From assembly GCA_948474755.1 (NCBI GenBank), contig CAOLHI010000391.1, positions 310,001-374,000 on the forward strand: a stretch of 64,000 nucleotides of DNA, given 5' to 3'. Below, in pieces: positions 44,490 to 54,504 of this stretch (its first letter is position 1; each line of letters begins with the position of its first letter). Origin of the DNA: Ctenosaura bakeri. Taxonomy: Eukaryota > Chordata > Lepidosauria > Squamata > Iguanidae. The translations under genes and the position numbers were made by a program. Below the pieces are notes generated by a model, which made no database searches, was not told where the DNA came from, and saw only the letters and a list, made by a program, of their open reading frames with translations.

Positions 44490-44970
44490 TAGGCCTTTAC
44501 TTTGGCTGATAGATAACCATTTTGGAATGACTGTTGAAGAAAGTTAATGAAGCAAGTGTAATAGCAGGCCTGCAGTTGAACAGTAATTTTTGTGGCCAAA
44601 AATAATGACCACATATAATTTGTATAACTTTAAAGCAAAAGATGAAGATATTGAAATAGTTAAAGATTTTCCATATCTTGGTTCAATCATAAATCAAAAT
44701 GGGGACAGTATCAGAAATCAGGAGAAAACTAGGACTTGGAAGAGCAACTATGAAGAATCTAGACAAGATCCTCAAGTGCAAAGATCTATTATTGAATATC
44801 GAGGTTAAGATTATCCATCCCATGATATTTCCAATTTTTGTATAGGGTTGTGAAAGGTACACAGTACAGAAAGCTGATAGGAAAAGAATAAACTCATTTG
44901 AAATGTGGTGCTGGAGGAGAATTGTGAGAATACCATGGCCTGCCAAGCAAACAAATAAATGGGTCCAAGA
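44490..44970 (+). mobile_element. Bov-B (RTE) LINE fragment, reverse transcriptase C-terminal part
   Basis: With a few frame changes the plus strand reads KVNEASV-AGLQLN, EIVKDFPYLGSIINQNGD, RATMKNLDKILKCKDL, IFPIFVYGCERYTVQKADR and INSFEMWCWRRIVRIPWPA. These match in order the RTE/Bov-B ORF2 pattern F-YLGS-I---GD, MTNLDKVLKS, VMYGCESWT-KKAE and AFELWCWRRLLRVPWTA. Decayed copy without catalytic core. Confidence 0.8.
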
Positions 44971-44974
44971 CCAA

Positions 44975-45060
44975 GGCCCTTTCCACACTTCACTGTCTTC
45001 TGGTACTGGGGTGCGGGGATTGCACGAGTAGCCTCTGGAGAGAGGCTCTTGCGTCCGGGA
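44975..45060. mobile_element. Truncated family B DNA transposon (copy B3)
   Basis: GGCCCTTTCCACACTTCACT, GGTACTGGGGTGCGGGGATT, GCACGAGTAGCCTC and GAGAGAGGCTCTTGCGTCC match the first 90 bases of B1 (869-1266). The copy ends where the antisense L2 copy begins. The body and the other terminus are absent. Confidence 0.65.
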
Positions 45061-45720
45061 ATGATAGATTAAGCTACAGCAACAAATAGACATATAACAA
45101 AGGTAAAAACATGAACACCAATTAAAATGCATAATCAGTTAAAGGGGCATAACATCAGCTTAAAAAGCATACATATTAAATACAATCAAATTAAAAAAAT
45201 AAATTAAAAAAATCAATTCATAATTTTAAAACTCGTAATTTAAAAACTACCTGGATAGGCCTACCAAAAGGTCTTTAATTTTTTAAAAAAATGCAGACAG
45301 CATATCCAGCTGTCAGATCTCTTCCGGCATTGTACACTTTGGAGGTGGTTGATGAAAAAGTGATTTTAACATAGGTGTAATGTGATCACTCCTAGATGCA
45401 CCAGTAACCAATCTGGCTGCTATGTTTTGCACAAATTAAAGTTTCTGAACTTCGTATAGACTAGGTAGCCCAATGTATAGCACATTGCAGAAGTCCAGCC
45501 TTGAGGTTACCAGTGTCTACACTACCATCTTGAGGTCCTCCAGCTTTAGAAGGGGGCTCTGCTCATGTATCAGTTGAAGCTGATAGTAAGCACTCCTGGC
45601 CATCATATTTATCTGGGCTGTCATTTGAAGCAACAGATCCAGAAACACCCCCAAGCTGCACACACAGTCTTTCAGGGAGAGTATAACCCTATCCAGGTCT
45701 GGCTGACACACTCCAACCCC
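45061..45720 (-). mobile_element. L2-type LINE, antisense, decayed
   Basis: The minus strand at 45711-45517 encodes 64 residues (MCQPDLDRVILSLKDCVCSL ... MTAQINMMARSAYYQLQLIH) that align residue by residue with VCQPVLDGVTLPLKDCVRSL ... MTAQIDAAARSACYQLRLIR of the intact copy at 48500-49957. Left of this are the antisense C-terminus and an A-rich 3' UTR with stops. Confidence 0.75.
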
Positions 45721-45724
45721 AGGT

Positions 45725-45893
45725 CAGGACCTTTAACAGTAAGCACTCAATCAAGGAAGCCACCGTCCTCAACAGGTGCTGAGCAGGGCTGTAGATAACA
45801 GGGTGACTTGGAGATCTGTCATTCATAGGTCCCTCATTTATAGGATCACCATAAGTTAAAGCTGACCTGATAGCAGTTAACAACAAAACAGAT
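45725..45893 (+). mobile_element. Bov-B LINE or Bov-B-tailed SINE, 3' end
   Basis: GGGTGACTTGGAGATCTGTC, ATTCATAGGTCCCTCATT, TAGGATCACCATAAGTTAAA, GCTGACCTGATAGCAGTTAA and CAACAA reproduce the Bov-B 3' terminus. The left boundary against the antisense L2 copy is approximate. Confidence 0.6.
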
Positions 45894-46934
45894 CTACACG
45901 TGGACTGCTCAGCTGTCTGAATTATCTAGTTGTGATGTAGGTCCAGAGATCTAATGTGATAAAGGACACTGGGAGTGGTAAAGGAGAAAACAATCAGAAG
46001 GCATAACTATCAAAATAGACCAGTAGATGTCACCATTGCTGCATTTAAACATCTCTCCCTCTCTCTCTTTCCATCTGCTTTTAGCTTTCTTTTTTCTTCA
46101 TCTGTATTTGGTGCTTCCCCTTTAACATCACCATTTTGTTAGTCATCTTAGTCTTCCTCTCAGTTCCTTAACTCCCACCTCTGCTCCCGCTTGCAACAAA
46201 TAATGTGAGACAGTTATCTGGCGAAATCCTTGGTTTTACGTTGATGAGTAAGAGACTAAAAGTCCAAAGCTGTCAATCTAAACACGGAATAACAGTCAAT
46301 CATATTCTGACTAAACAACCATTGTCTTCACTCTTTTACTCAGTCATTCCCTGTTCTGTTGTTAAATTTTGGAAAAAAAAAAAAAAGTAACAAAAATGGC
46401 AAGGATCATCAGGGCCAACTGCTATATTTTCAGCAAGTTGCTGACTTGGTGCTGTTTTCTCTCACCCTTGTTGTTTTATAAAGTTCAGTGGCACCACAAG
46501 GACATTCCTAGTCCTCACTTAGATCTTGGGACTGGGGGCACACTGTTATGTGGTGTTCCTCTGAAAAATTCTGGATTTCCTTGCAGACTTAGTATAGGTT
46601 CTTAGTAGTAACACATTCCTCCCCTCTTCCTGGGCCAGTTTTGTGGTCCATAACTTCCATAAATTCAACATAACTTGCTCAACAGGAAGAATGATATTGG
46701 ATTATAGTGATGACGTTTATATTCCTTTCATGGCTCATCAGAATCATTGAACATTCTAATGTCAAAGCACTGCAAGCATGTGCTTTAATAAGCCATGAAA
46801 TATTATTGCTTCTTGTTTTTCATCACATTATTCCATTCTTCTATGTATGCATAAACATATATTTCTCCTTGGCAAGGTCTCTCAAGCTAAGTTGTCCTAA
46901 TACCAGCACCAACCAAAATTATTAATTTTTTTTT
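45894..46934. other. Unannotated sequence
   Basis: No gene or repeat family recognised. Confidence 0.4.
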
Positions 46935-47132
46935 GGCCATTTCTGCCCTACACTATTATAGTGCTATTATTCCACTTTCAACATCCTGTGGAATTCTGGA
47001 GTTTGTAGTTTAGCGAGGCTAAAAAGGTTTCTGGCTGAGAATTCTAAGGGCCCCTCCCTAAACTGCAAACCCTAGGATTCCATAGGATGTTGTGGAATAA
47101 TAGCACTATAATACTCTAGGGCAGAAATGGCC
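46935..47132. mobile_element. Palindromic MITE, family D
   Basis: 198 bp from GGCCATTTCTGCCCTACACT to AGGGCAGAAATGGCC with TTT on both sides (46932-46934, 47133-47135). Halves TATAGTGCTATTATTCCAC and GTGGAATAATAGCACTATA pair. The central part GGCTGAGAATTCTAAGGGCC is also seen in family F. Confidence 0.8.
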
Positions 47133-47189
47133 TTTGATAGTTTTTTTTGTTGCAGAGCTCTCTCAAACCTCTCTTTTAAAATCATCTTC

Positions 47190-47350
47190 AGGTCACTCAC
47201 TATTTATTTATTTATTGAATTTATATCCCACCTTTCTCCTGTGATAGGATCTAAGGCAGCTTAAGATAATTTATAGCAAGATTCAGTCAGAATCTTATTT
47301 TACAAAAGTTGAGAGTGAATTAAAGTACATAATCAAAAAAGACTGAAGAG
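47190..47350 (-). mobile_element. L2-type LINE or SINE tail, antisense
   Basis: (TTTA)n then GAATTTATATCCCACCTTTC and TCCTGTGATAGGATCTAAGG is the inverted L2-like 3' terminus, followed by A-rich 3' UTR-like sequence. Confidence 0.5.
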
Positions 47351-47359
47351 TCTAAATTC

Positions 47360-47545
47360 CCTAAAAGAGATCAGATCCTGTCTGATGTAGGGAGCTAAAC
47401 AGGGCTAGCCATGGTTAGTGTTTGCATGAGAGACTGCCAACAAAACCCAGGTGTTGTATATTTCAGGGAAAGGAACTGGCAAAATCACCTATGAAATTGA
47501 CAAGATCTCCATCAGTCAAAGGACAACTTGAAAGAATATGCACAT
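47360..47545 (+). mobile_element. 5S rRNA-derived SINE
   Basis: GATCAGATCCTGTCTGATGT, GGAGCTAAACAGGGCTAGCC, ATGGTTAGTGTTTGCATGAG and AGACTGCCAA follow 5S rRNA in order; AACTGGCAAAATCACCTATG, AAATTGAC and GGACAACTTGAAAG follow as the SINE body and Bov-B-like tail. More diverged than the copy at 41430. Confidence 0.65.
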
Positions 47546-47811
47546 GAATGCATTATTTTAAAAAAATGGTTAAAAACAATTAAAACACATTTAAAACATA
47601 ATTACTAATAAAAGTTAAAAACACAGCACACCACGCATGTTACTGCTTGCTGTTTTTGAGTGCTTTAAATTGTTTCTGACTTATGGTGACCCCTAAATTG
47701 AAGCTATTACAGACTTTTCTGGAGCAGAGAATGTATGGCATATCCAAGGTCACCCAATGGGTTTCCATGCCAAGTGGGGATTTGGATCTGGTCTCCAGAG
47801 TTGTAGTCCAA

Positions 47812-48120
47812 GGCCATTTCTGCAGTAGCATAGTATAGCATTGCATAGCATATGTTATTTCTATACCGCTTATCAGCTAAGAACTCCCTAAGCGGTTTAC
47901 AATGTGTAAACTAATTGCCCCCAGCAAGCTGGGTCCTCATTTTACCGACCTGTAGAAGGATGGAAGGCTGAGTCAACCTGGAGCCCAGCAGGATTGAACT
48001 CACAACCTTCTGGCTGCAGTACCTGCCTTTGAGACTCCTTCCTAAACTGCAAACACCAGGATTCCATAGGATGTTGAAAGTGGAAAAATAGCACTATAAC
48101 AGTATACTGCAGAAATAGCC
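47812..48120. mobile_element. Palindromic MITE, family D, split by a SINE
   Basis: Left terminal GGCCATTTCTGCAGTAGC and right half CCTTCCTAAACTGCAAACAC ... GGATGTTGAAAGTGGAAAAA ... CTGCAGAAATAGCC, flanked by CAA (47809-47811, 48121-48123). Most of its left half is missing, replaced by the CORE-like SINE insertion. It lies inside a Bov-B-tailed SINE. Confidence 0.75.
47836..48026 (-). mobile_element. tRNA-derived CORE-like SINE, antisense
   Basis: Same sequence blocks as 41818-42016: TATACCGCTTATCAGC, CTCCCTAAGCGGTTTACAAT, CCAGCAAGCTGGGTCCTCAT, TACCGACCTGTAGAAGGATG, CAGGATTGAACTCACAACCT (inverted B box), TGGCTGCAGTACCTGCCTTT. Less diverged than the other copy. Innermost, hence youngest, of three nested insertions. 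Confidence 0.75.
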
Positions 48121-48479
48121 CAACACTCAAACCACTATACCATGCTGGCTTGATATGTTACTGCTACATTTCAAAGAATGTAGATGCTCTTACCCATTTC
48201 GCTTGGCATATTCTAGTATAAGCTGTAAACACTTACACCCTTCTTGCTCAGCATACTCAAACTCTGATGAATCTGAGCTTCTTTTGGTTCTAATCCATGA
48301 TGTCCTTCAGTTTTTTGGGCTAATTTATTTTTCCTAATGAAACACTCATTGCTTCCTCATCATCTCATGTAACCTTAAAGACATATATGCAAGTGGCATG
48401 AGAAACTTAATACTATTTTTTCTTGTATTGACATGAACTGAGGAAACTGGCAGCATCACAGGGGTATAGAACTGATGTA

Positions 48480-50147
48480 GAAAAATAATTAAACAGTCTT
48501 TGACTTTATTATTAATGCATATTATTAATGCATCCTTCAGGGAGGGCAATTTTCCAGCTTGTTTAAAAGAAGCGATTATACGGCCGCTTCTAAAAAAGCC
48601 CTCCCTAGATCCCCTGGATATGAATAATTACAGACCAGTCTCCCATCTTCCATTTTTAAGCAAGGTGATCGAGAGGGCTGTTGCCCTTCAGCTCCAAGCT
48701 GTCTTGGATGAAACAGATTATCTAGATCCATTTCAAACTGGCTTCAGGGCAGGATATGGAGTCGAGACTGCCATGGTCGCCTTAGTGGATGATCTACGCC
48801 TAGGTATCGACAGGGGAAGTGTGACCCTGCTGGTACTCCTGGACCTCTCAGCGGCTTTCGATACCATAGACCATGGTATCCTTCTGGAACGCCTGAGAGG
48901 GCTGGGGATCGGAGGCACTGCACTTAAGTGGTTCCGGTCCTATCTCTCAGGTAGATACCAGATGGTGATGCTTGGGGACAGCTGCTCCTCGAAAAAGGAG
49001 CTTAAATCTGGCGTCCCTCAGGGCGCCGTCCTGTCCCCAATGCTATTTAACATCTACATGAAACCGCTGGGAGAGATCATCAGGAGGCATGGAGCAAGGT
49101 GCTATCAGTATGCTGATGACACCCAGATATATCTCTCCATGCCTCGGATAACAGCATCAACTAAGGATGGCATCTCACCTCTAAATGAATGCCTAGAAGC
49201 AGTAATGGACTGGATGAGGAAAAACAGACTGAAGCTGAATCCAGATAAGACGGAGGTACTTGCTGTTAGGGGCCCCAGCCCAGGTATAGAGGTTTGTCAA
49301 CCAGTTCTAGATGGGGTCACACTTCCCCTGAAAGACTGTGTCCGCAGCTTGGGAGTGCTCCTGGACTCACCGCTTCAGATGACAGCTCAAATTGATGCGG
49401 CAGCCAGGAGTGCCTGCTATCAGCTTCGGCTGATACGCCAGCTGCGCCCCTTCCTGGACTCGAAACACCTAAAAACAGTGGTACATGCACTGGTAACTTC
49501 ATGGCTTGACTTCTGTAATGTGCTCTACATAGGGCTACCCATGTACTTAGTCCGGAAACTTCAATTAATTCAGAATATGGCAGCCAGGTTGGTCACCGGA
49601 AGATCTAAAACTGACCATATAACACCTATTCTGAAGTCTTTACACTGGCTGCCTATTAGTTTCCGGGCACAGTACAAGGTGTTGGTTTTTACCTTTAAAG
49701 CCCTTCATGGCTTGGGACCAGCCTACCTGCGGGATCGCCTTCTCCCATATAATCCGCCCCGCACACTAAGGTCCTCTGGGAGGAATTTACTGCAGCCAAT
49801 CAGAACTAGGTTGGCTGCGGTTACCCAGAGGACCTTTTCTTCTGTCGCTCCCAAGTTATGGAATGGCCTGCCGGAGGAGACCCGGCACATTACCAGTCTT
49901 GACTGCTTTAAAAAAGCAGTCAAGACAGTTCTCTTCCGACAGGCCTTCCCAGATTAGTGTTCCACCGCCTCTCATCATTGTCTTTTGTGTTAATCTTGTT
50001 TTTAATTTGTTTTAATTAACTGATATGTTTTAGGGGGATGGAAGGGTTGGAGGGTGGGGAGGATGGGGTGCATTTTAATGTTTTAATGTTTTTATATATT
50101 TTTGTAATGCCGCCTCGATCCATTGGGAGAGGCGGGATAGAAATAAA

Positions 50148-50148
<1 letters not shown>
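48480..50148 (+). mobile_element. L2-type LINE, 5'-truncated, with intact reverse transcriptase ORF
   Basis: Comprises the ORF2 part from the reverse transcriptase to the stop, a 190-base 3' UTR with GT-rich and TTTTAA words, and a terminal hairpin CCGCCTC (50110-50116) / GAGGCGG (50129-50135), then GATAGAAATAAATTTT and an ATT tail. The apurinic-endonuclease domain, ORF1 and the 5' UTR are missing. The uninterrupted frame and the close similarity of the 7938-8402 copy suggest a lineage that moved recently. Target duplications are not visible, as is common for L2 insertions ending in microsatellite tails. Confidence 0.85.
48500..49957 (+). CDS. L2-type LINE ORF2 C-terminal part: reverse transcriptase
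   Basis: 485-residue open frame; the ATG at 48500 is simply the first in the truncated frame, not the native start. Copies element RNA into DNA at the nicked target. Motifs: NNYRPVS at 42-48, the first catalytic aspartate in LLVLLDLSAAFDTIDH (D115), SGVPQGAVLSPMLFNIY at 170-186, YADD at 204-207, KLNPDKTEVL near 245-254, then the conserved L2 tail LHWLPISFRAQYKVLVFTFK and the end FRQAFPD. All three catalytic aspartates are visible and there is no stop or frameshift. The endonuclease half is absent, so this copy alone cannot retrotranspose. CpG and GC content exceed the flanks. Family assignment rests on the C-terminal motif and the hairpin-plus-microsatellite 3' end. Confidence 0.9.
   Translation: MTLLLMHIINASFREGNFPACLKEAIIRPLLKKPSLDPLDMNNYRPVSHLPFLSKVIERAVALQLQAVLDETDYLDPFQTGFRAGYGVETAMVALVDDLRLGIDRGSVTLLVLLDLSAAFDTIDHGILLERLRGLGIGGTALKWFRSYLSGRYQMVMLGDSCSSKKELKSGVPQGAVLSPMLFNIYMKPLGEIIRRHGARCYQYADDTQIYLSMPRITASTKDGISPLNECLEAVMDWMRKNRLKLNPDKTEVLAVRGPSPGIEVCQPVLDGVTLPLKDCVRSLGVLLDSPLQMTAQIDAAARSACYQLRLIRQLRPFLDSKHLKTVVHALVTSWLDFCNVLYIGLPMYLVRKLQLIQNMAARLVTGRSKTDHITPILKSLHWLPISFRAQYKVLVFTFKALHGLGPAYLRDRLLPYNPPRTLRSSGRNLLQPIRTRLAAVTQRTFSSVAPKLWNGLPEETRHITSLDCFKKAVKTVLFRQAFPD

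Positions 50149-50202
<54 letters not shown>
50149..50202 (+). repeat. (ATT)n microsatellite at L2 3' end
   Basis: About 18 perfect ATT units directly after the L2 3' terminus; the counterpart of 8403-8460. Confidence 0.9.
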
Positions 50203-51610
50203 AGATGGTGGAGAAAAAAGGAGCCGAGTCTGCATTTTTCAGACCCCAAAAGCACCAGGACAACCCAAAAGCCTCATTTAAAAAAAAAATGGTTGAAATC
50301 ATAAATAAAATTGGAAAGTTATTTTTGCTCCCAAATAACTTCAAGCCATACAGAACTGCCCTAAAGCAAGAGTTTTTGCTCCCCCCTCGATCTCAAGCCA
50401 CAAAAGGCTAAAAGCTGGATGAAACTCGAACCAGAAATGGCATCACATCACTTCTGGCTATGACAAAATGGGCCCATGAAGCACAAGTCAGGGGAGGCAG
50501 AAGTGGTAAATGGCACCCCTGCCAGTCGAGTTGCCTACCCCTGTTTTATAAACCAATAATACAAACTTGACAATACACACCATACCCTCCACACGCACCA
50601 TGAGCACTTCTTTTTTTTCACTCAAAGCTAGTTGATGTAAGAACTGCCAATTGCATTTATATTTCCAGAGCAACTTTGCCAACCATGAATCCTGATTGGC
50701 TCATTTTTCTTTGCTGACAGGCAGGAATCTAGTAAAAATGTAAATGTCTTCTTGCTAACAGTTGGGAAACAAAAATCAATTTGAACAGCTTGCTGAGTAA
50801 ATGAAATGAATGGAAGGCTCAGAAATGACAAATGCAGCCAAAGAGTGAACACAAGGCCAGCAGCGTGGCTTCCACTTAACCCCTTTGACTTGCTTTCCTC
50901 TTGCAGTAAACATCCACCAGAGATCTCCTCTAAAGAGCAACAACTCAATATTCCTTCTTCATTTTAAAGGGCAAGAGAGTTGATTGCAAACCATTAAAAT
51001 TCTATCCTTGAAAGAAGATGAAATGTACTGATAGCACCAATCTCTCTGCGCGTGGGGCAATCTTGACATTGTTTATTGACTGTTGTATAGAACCCCAGAA
51101 GTCAAGTCCTGTTTGACTTAGAGAGTAGCAATCTCTGTCTCCATTGCTATAGAAAGTATAATGTTTACAACTGCAAACTCAATAAATGAGGTAAGCAGGA
51201 ATATGCAGCAAAGTATCCTAATTAGAACAGAGGAACTGTTACAATAAAAGTAAGGACAGTACCGGACTTGGACAAAAGGAAACTAAAGGTCTTTTCAAGC
51301 TTCATATAGTGTAAGCAGTGAAAGAATACGGACAAAATAGATAGTGCTCACCAGCTTTTCCCTGGTCTAGTCTGCAGGGCTGCTAGAGATTCAGCTCTCT
51401 GGGAAGTTCAATTCACAAAGGGCATTGCCTGCTTAAATCTGTAAGCTAAAGGAACTCTCTCTCAGTATTTGCTTAACTAAAGTTACTCCATGTTGAATTC
51501 TAGTCAACTTTAAAGGTTGTTCCTGTTGTCAGCCCCTTGCCGAACTTAAAATTATGCTGACATTAATTGGCAAAGTAATTGCCCGGGTTTCCAGCACTTT
51601 CTGTAACAAT
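50203..51610. other. Unannotated sequence
   Basis: No gene or repeat family recognised. The frame 50628-50948 on the minus strand has no motif. Confidence 0.4.
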
Positions 51611-51811
51611 GGCCATTTCTGTACTACATTGTTATAGTGATATAATTCCACTTTCAACATCCTATGGGATCCTGGAGTTTGCAGTTTAGGGAGAGGCATT
51701 TAGAATTCTCAGCCAAAGAGCTGTTTGGCCTCAATAAACTACAAACCCCAGAATTCCAAACAATGTTGAAAGTGAAATTATAGCACTATAACAGTGTAAG
51801 GTGGAAAGGCC
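51611..51811. mobile_element. Palindromic MITE, family D
   Basis: About 201 bp from GGCCATTTCTGTACTACATT to GTGTAAGGTGGAAAGGCC. Halves TATAATTCCACTTTCAACAT and ATGTTGAAAGTGAAATTATA pair. The flanks (AAT left, CTA right) do not give a clear duplication, so one flank has probably mutated or the edge is off by a base. Confidence 0.75.
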
Positions 51812-52135
51812 CTATGTGTCTGCTGCCCTAACCTAGGGTGGCCAAATCTGTTTCATTTCCTCACACTTTCAATTTTAAAAGCTGCTAGTTCAGACTTTAG
51901 TCTCTAACCTCTCTTGGTTGAATTTATGAAGAGATTTGTAAATGTTGGTGAGTCTTGCTATCTTCAGGGACAGTATAACCCCCTCCAGATACACCTTTTA
52001 CAACAAATTTAAAATCACATAAGCTTATGTAAATCCAGTTTATGAGAACATATGTCACCAAAAAGATTCCTGCCATGGGATCCCCTTACATGCCCTCAAA
52101 CACCTCATTTTCAAGGCTACCATCTTTCACACATT

Positions 52136-52591
52136 GGGCTTTTTCGCACTTTGGGGGGAAAACGGGGCAGTCCGTTACTCACTGGACTGGCACGTTCCCC
52201 CCCGACGATCCACGCTGATCTGGAGCAGCGCATGCCCGCGCTACACACTCTCCGGGGACAAAAATGGAGGCTTCCGGTTGGTGGAGGCTCTCCACCAACC
52301 AGAGAAGCTCACCGGCCGGAAGTCCGCCCCTGGAAGATCTGCAGCCTTGTGCTGGTGCAAGCCTGCAGATCTACACATTAGCGCAGCGACGGACTGGGGT
52401 GTGCCAGGCTATTGAAAGACCTCTTTTAATCGGTCTTTCAATAGCACAGCGAACCACCAGTTCTGGTCGTTCCGGAGCGGGCTGAAGTCCGGACATACAT
52501 AAAGTAGTCCGGACCCAGTTCACCCCCAAGTGGAAACGTCCTCGCTGGAGGATGCGCTGCCCCGTTTTAAAAATAAAATGCGGAAAAGGCC
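52136..52591. mobile_element. Non-autonomous multi-hairpin DNA transposon, family A (copy A3)
   Basis: 456 bp from GGGCTTTTTCGCACTTTG to AAAATGCGGAAAAGGCC, flanked by ATT (52133-52135, 52592-52594). Same hairpin chain as A1 and A2. It retains many more CpG sites than A2 and so appears youngest of the three. Open frames over it (52052-52381, 52134-52415, 52371-52745) occur in several phases and show no protein motif. Confidence 0.85.
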
Positions 52592-54502
52592 ATTGTGTGT
52601 GGGAGTGATGGAATTTTCCACAGCCTCCACATGAAGCCCTCTGCCTGCAGATCTCATTCTGTTGCAAAGGGAGGTTTATGGCATCCAAAAGCCCTTCAGT
52701 GGCCCCTCTCAGCAGCTTCGCATTACTCACCAAATCCAGGGCCAACTCTACTATTAGGAAGAGTTAGGCAGCCACCTCAGGAATGTCAGGAAAGATTGAT
52801 GGATTGCTAGTGTATTTTATTTATTATTGCCATATTTTTACAGCCAGGGATTTGGAAAGATGTTTGTATGATCCTCTGGCTCATGTGCGTAAGTAACTTG
52901 GCTGACTTTGGGTACTGTGTGTCTTGACTTGGATGAGTAAAGGAAGACATTTGGTACTGTGCCTCAAGCTGCAAAATGTTTTCTTGAGCAGCATTATTCC
53001 CAGAATCAGGAATTTAAAAGGGATATTTGCTTACACCTTGTATTGAATGTAGCATTACTGAATACAATAATACTGTTAGCGGCTGCCTTTTAGGTTGAGT
53101 TCTGAAAATGATTATCAGTAAGAATTGCTTACAGGGAGAGAGAATCAGACCACTCCCCTCTAGCCTTATCACTCCTTCCACCAGCAACTCATAATAGCAA
53201 GTCATGCTGAAAGGAGACGCAGGTATTAAAAGCTATGTTCTAAGAAGTTAGTTGATTCAAAGGCAATGGAGCATCTTCTGCCACACATGGTTTTTGCATT
53301 ATTTAGCATTTTTAAAGTTAATGTCTCTAATTCAAAGGCCTCTTTCAAAGTTGGAAATCAGTATTCATAGTGCCAGAGGTAGCAAAGCAAGGATCAGCAT
53401 TTTTATTACAAATACCTGATTCAGGAGGTTTGATTATGTTTTTAAAAAAAAATAGAGAGAAGAAAAGAGAAGAAGGGGAAGGAAATAATGTTGGTAAAAC
53501 CTGACATCTGGCTGCCAGCCCAGAAACACTTTAAAAATATTTGAAAACAAAACAGAAAAAAAACACCATTTGGTGCTCCTTAAATTATAAGAATGTGCAA
53601 ACATAGAGGTTCACCAATGAAAAGGAAAGTTTAGGAGCACTTACAATATGTGCTGGGATTTTCAAGTGTTTGTTTTAAAATAATAGCCCACTAAACAGAA
53701 AATGGATGCTATGCATAGTACATTACTAATCTTTTAATGGGTAAACATATCACAGCATTCCTGTAGTGCCAATTTGTGTTAGGCATTCATACTGATCCCT
53801 TCATTGGTCTTTTACTTTTTAGAAACAATTGAGGCATTTAATTTTTTCTTACATAACTCCTAGCCCCAATCATATAGGCAAAACCTCACATGCTGAACAA
53901 CAATACCAACTAGAAAGTTGAGGAAAACTGAAGGAGTATAAAGAGGATTTGGCAAAGCCCCTCGTTAAAAAAAAAAAAAAAATGAGAGGAAGAGAAAAGA
54001 AAGGAGGCTGCAATACCAGTTCAAACAACGTGGAGAAGATCTGTGGGAAGAGCACCTATTTTGACCTGCTGTGTTTGAGTGAGTCCTAAAGGGAGGGGCA
54101 GAAGATTGAGGAATCCCTATTGGTGTCTTCTTGGCTATAAGGAGGGATGGTTAAACATGCCAGGAGGCTGAAAGCTAGGATAGACTCTTGAAACCCATCC
54201 CGTATTTTAGCCCTTCCTCCATCCATGAGGATTCTATTTCCCTTACAAGGAAATTTATCTACCTTGGCACCAGCTTTGAGAGTCTGTACCATGTGTTGGG
54301 TCAAAGAGTCAGAACAGGAATGGTGCTGCTGTATCACCCACACTACAGCCCTACCACGTTTCTTCCTGAGATTGCCAAGCAGTCTTGGAGAATCCAAAAT
54401 AAAGTCTTATCTTGCTTCCTCTGTTTCATCCTTGACCTGTCTCCTAGCATAATTGTTCCAAGTGTGAGGTGCTTCTTGTGATCAGCCTCAGAAATTGTAT
54501 GT
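52592..54502. other. Unannotated sequence
   Basis: No gene or repeat family recognised over 1.9 kb. The frame 54188-54481 overlaps 54086-54397 on the other strand and neither has a known motif. Confidence 0.4.
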
Positions 54503-54504
54503 GT

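Larger units (their letters stand above)
47636..48150 (-). mobile_element. tRNA-derived SINE with Bov-B-like tail, antisense, split by a MITE
   Basis: Left part 47636-47811 holds the inverted tail and body up to CCAGAGTTGTAGTCCAA; the right part 48121-48150 continues CAACACTCAAACCACTATAC and CATGCTGGCTT. Removing the intervening element and one CAA gives the same order as in the copies at 54505-54728 and 33592-33803, so the join is exact. Confidence 0.75.

Noticed and set aside
16892..48120. Assigning family D and relatives to PIF/Harbinger
   Set aside because: TSDs such as CAA, AAT, AGA, TCT and TTT do not fit the usual TWA preference, and no transposase is available to decide.
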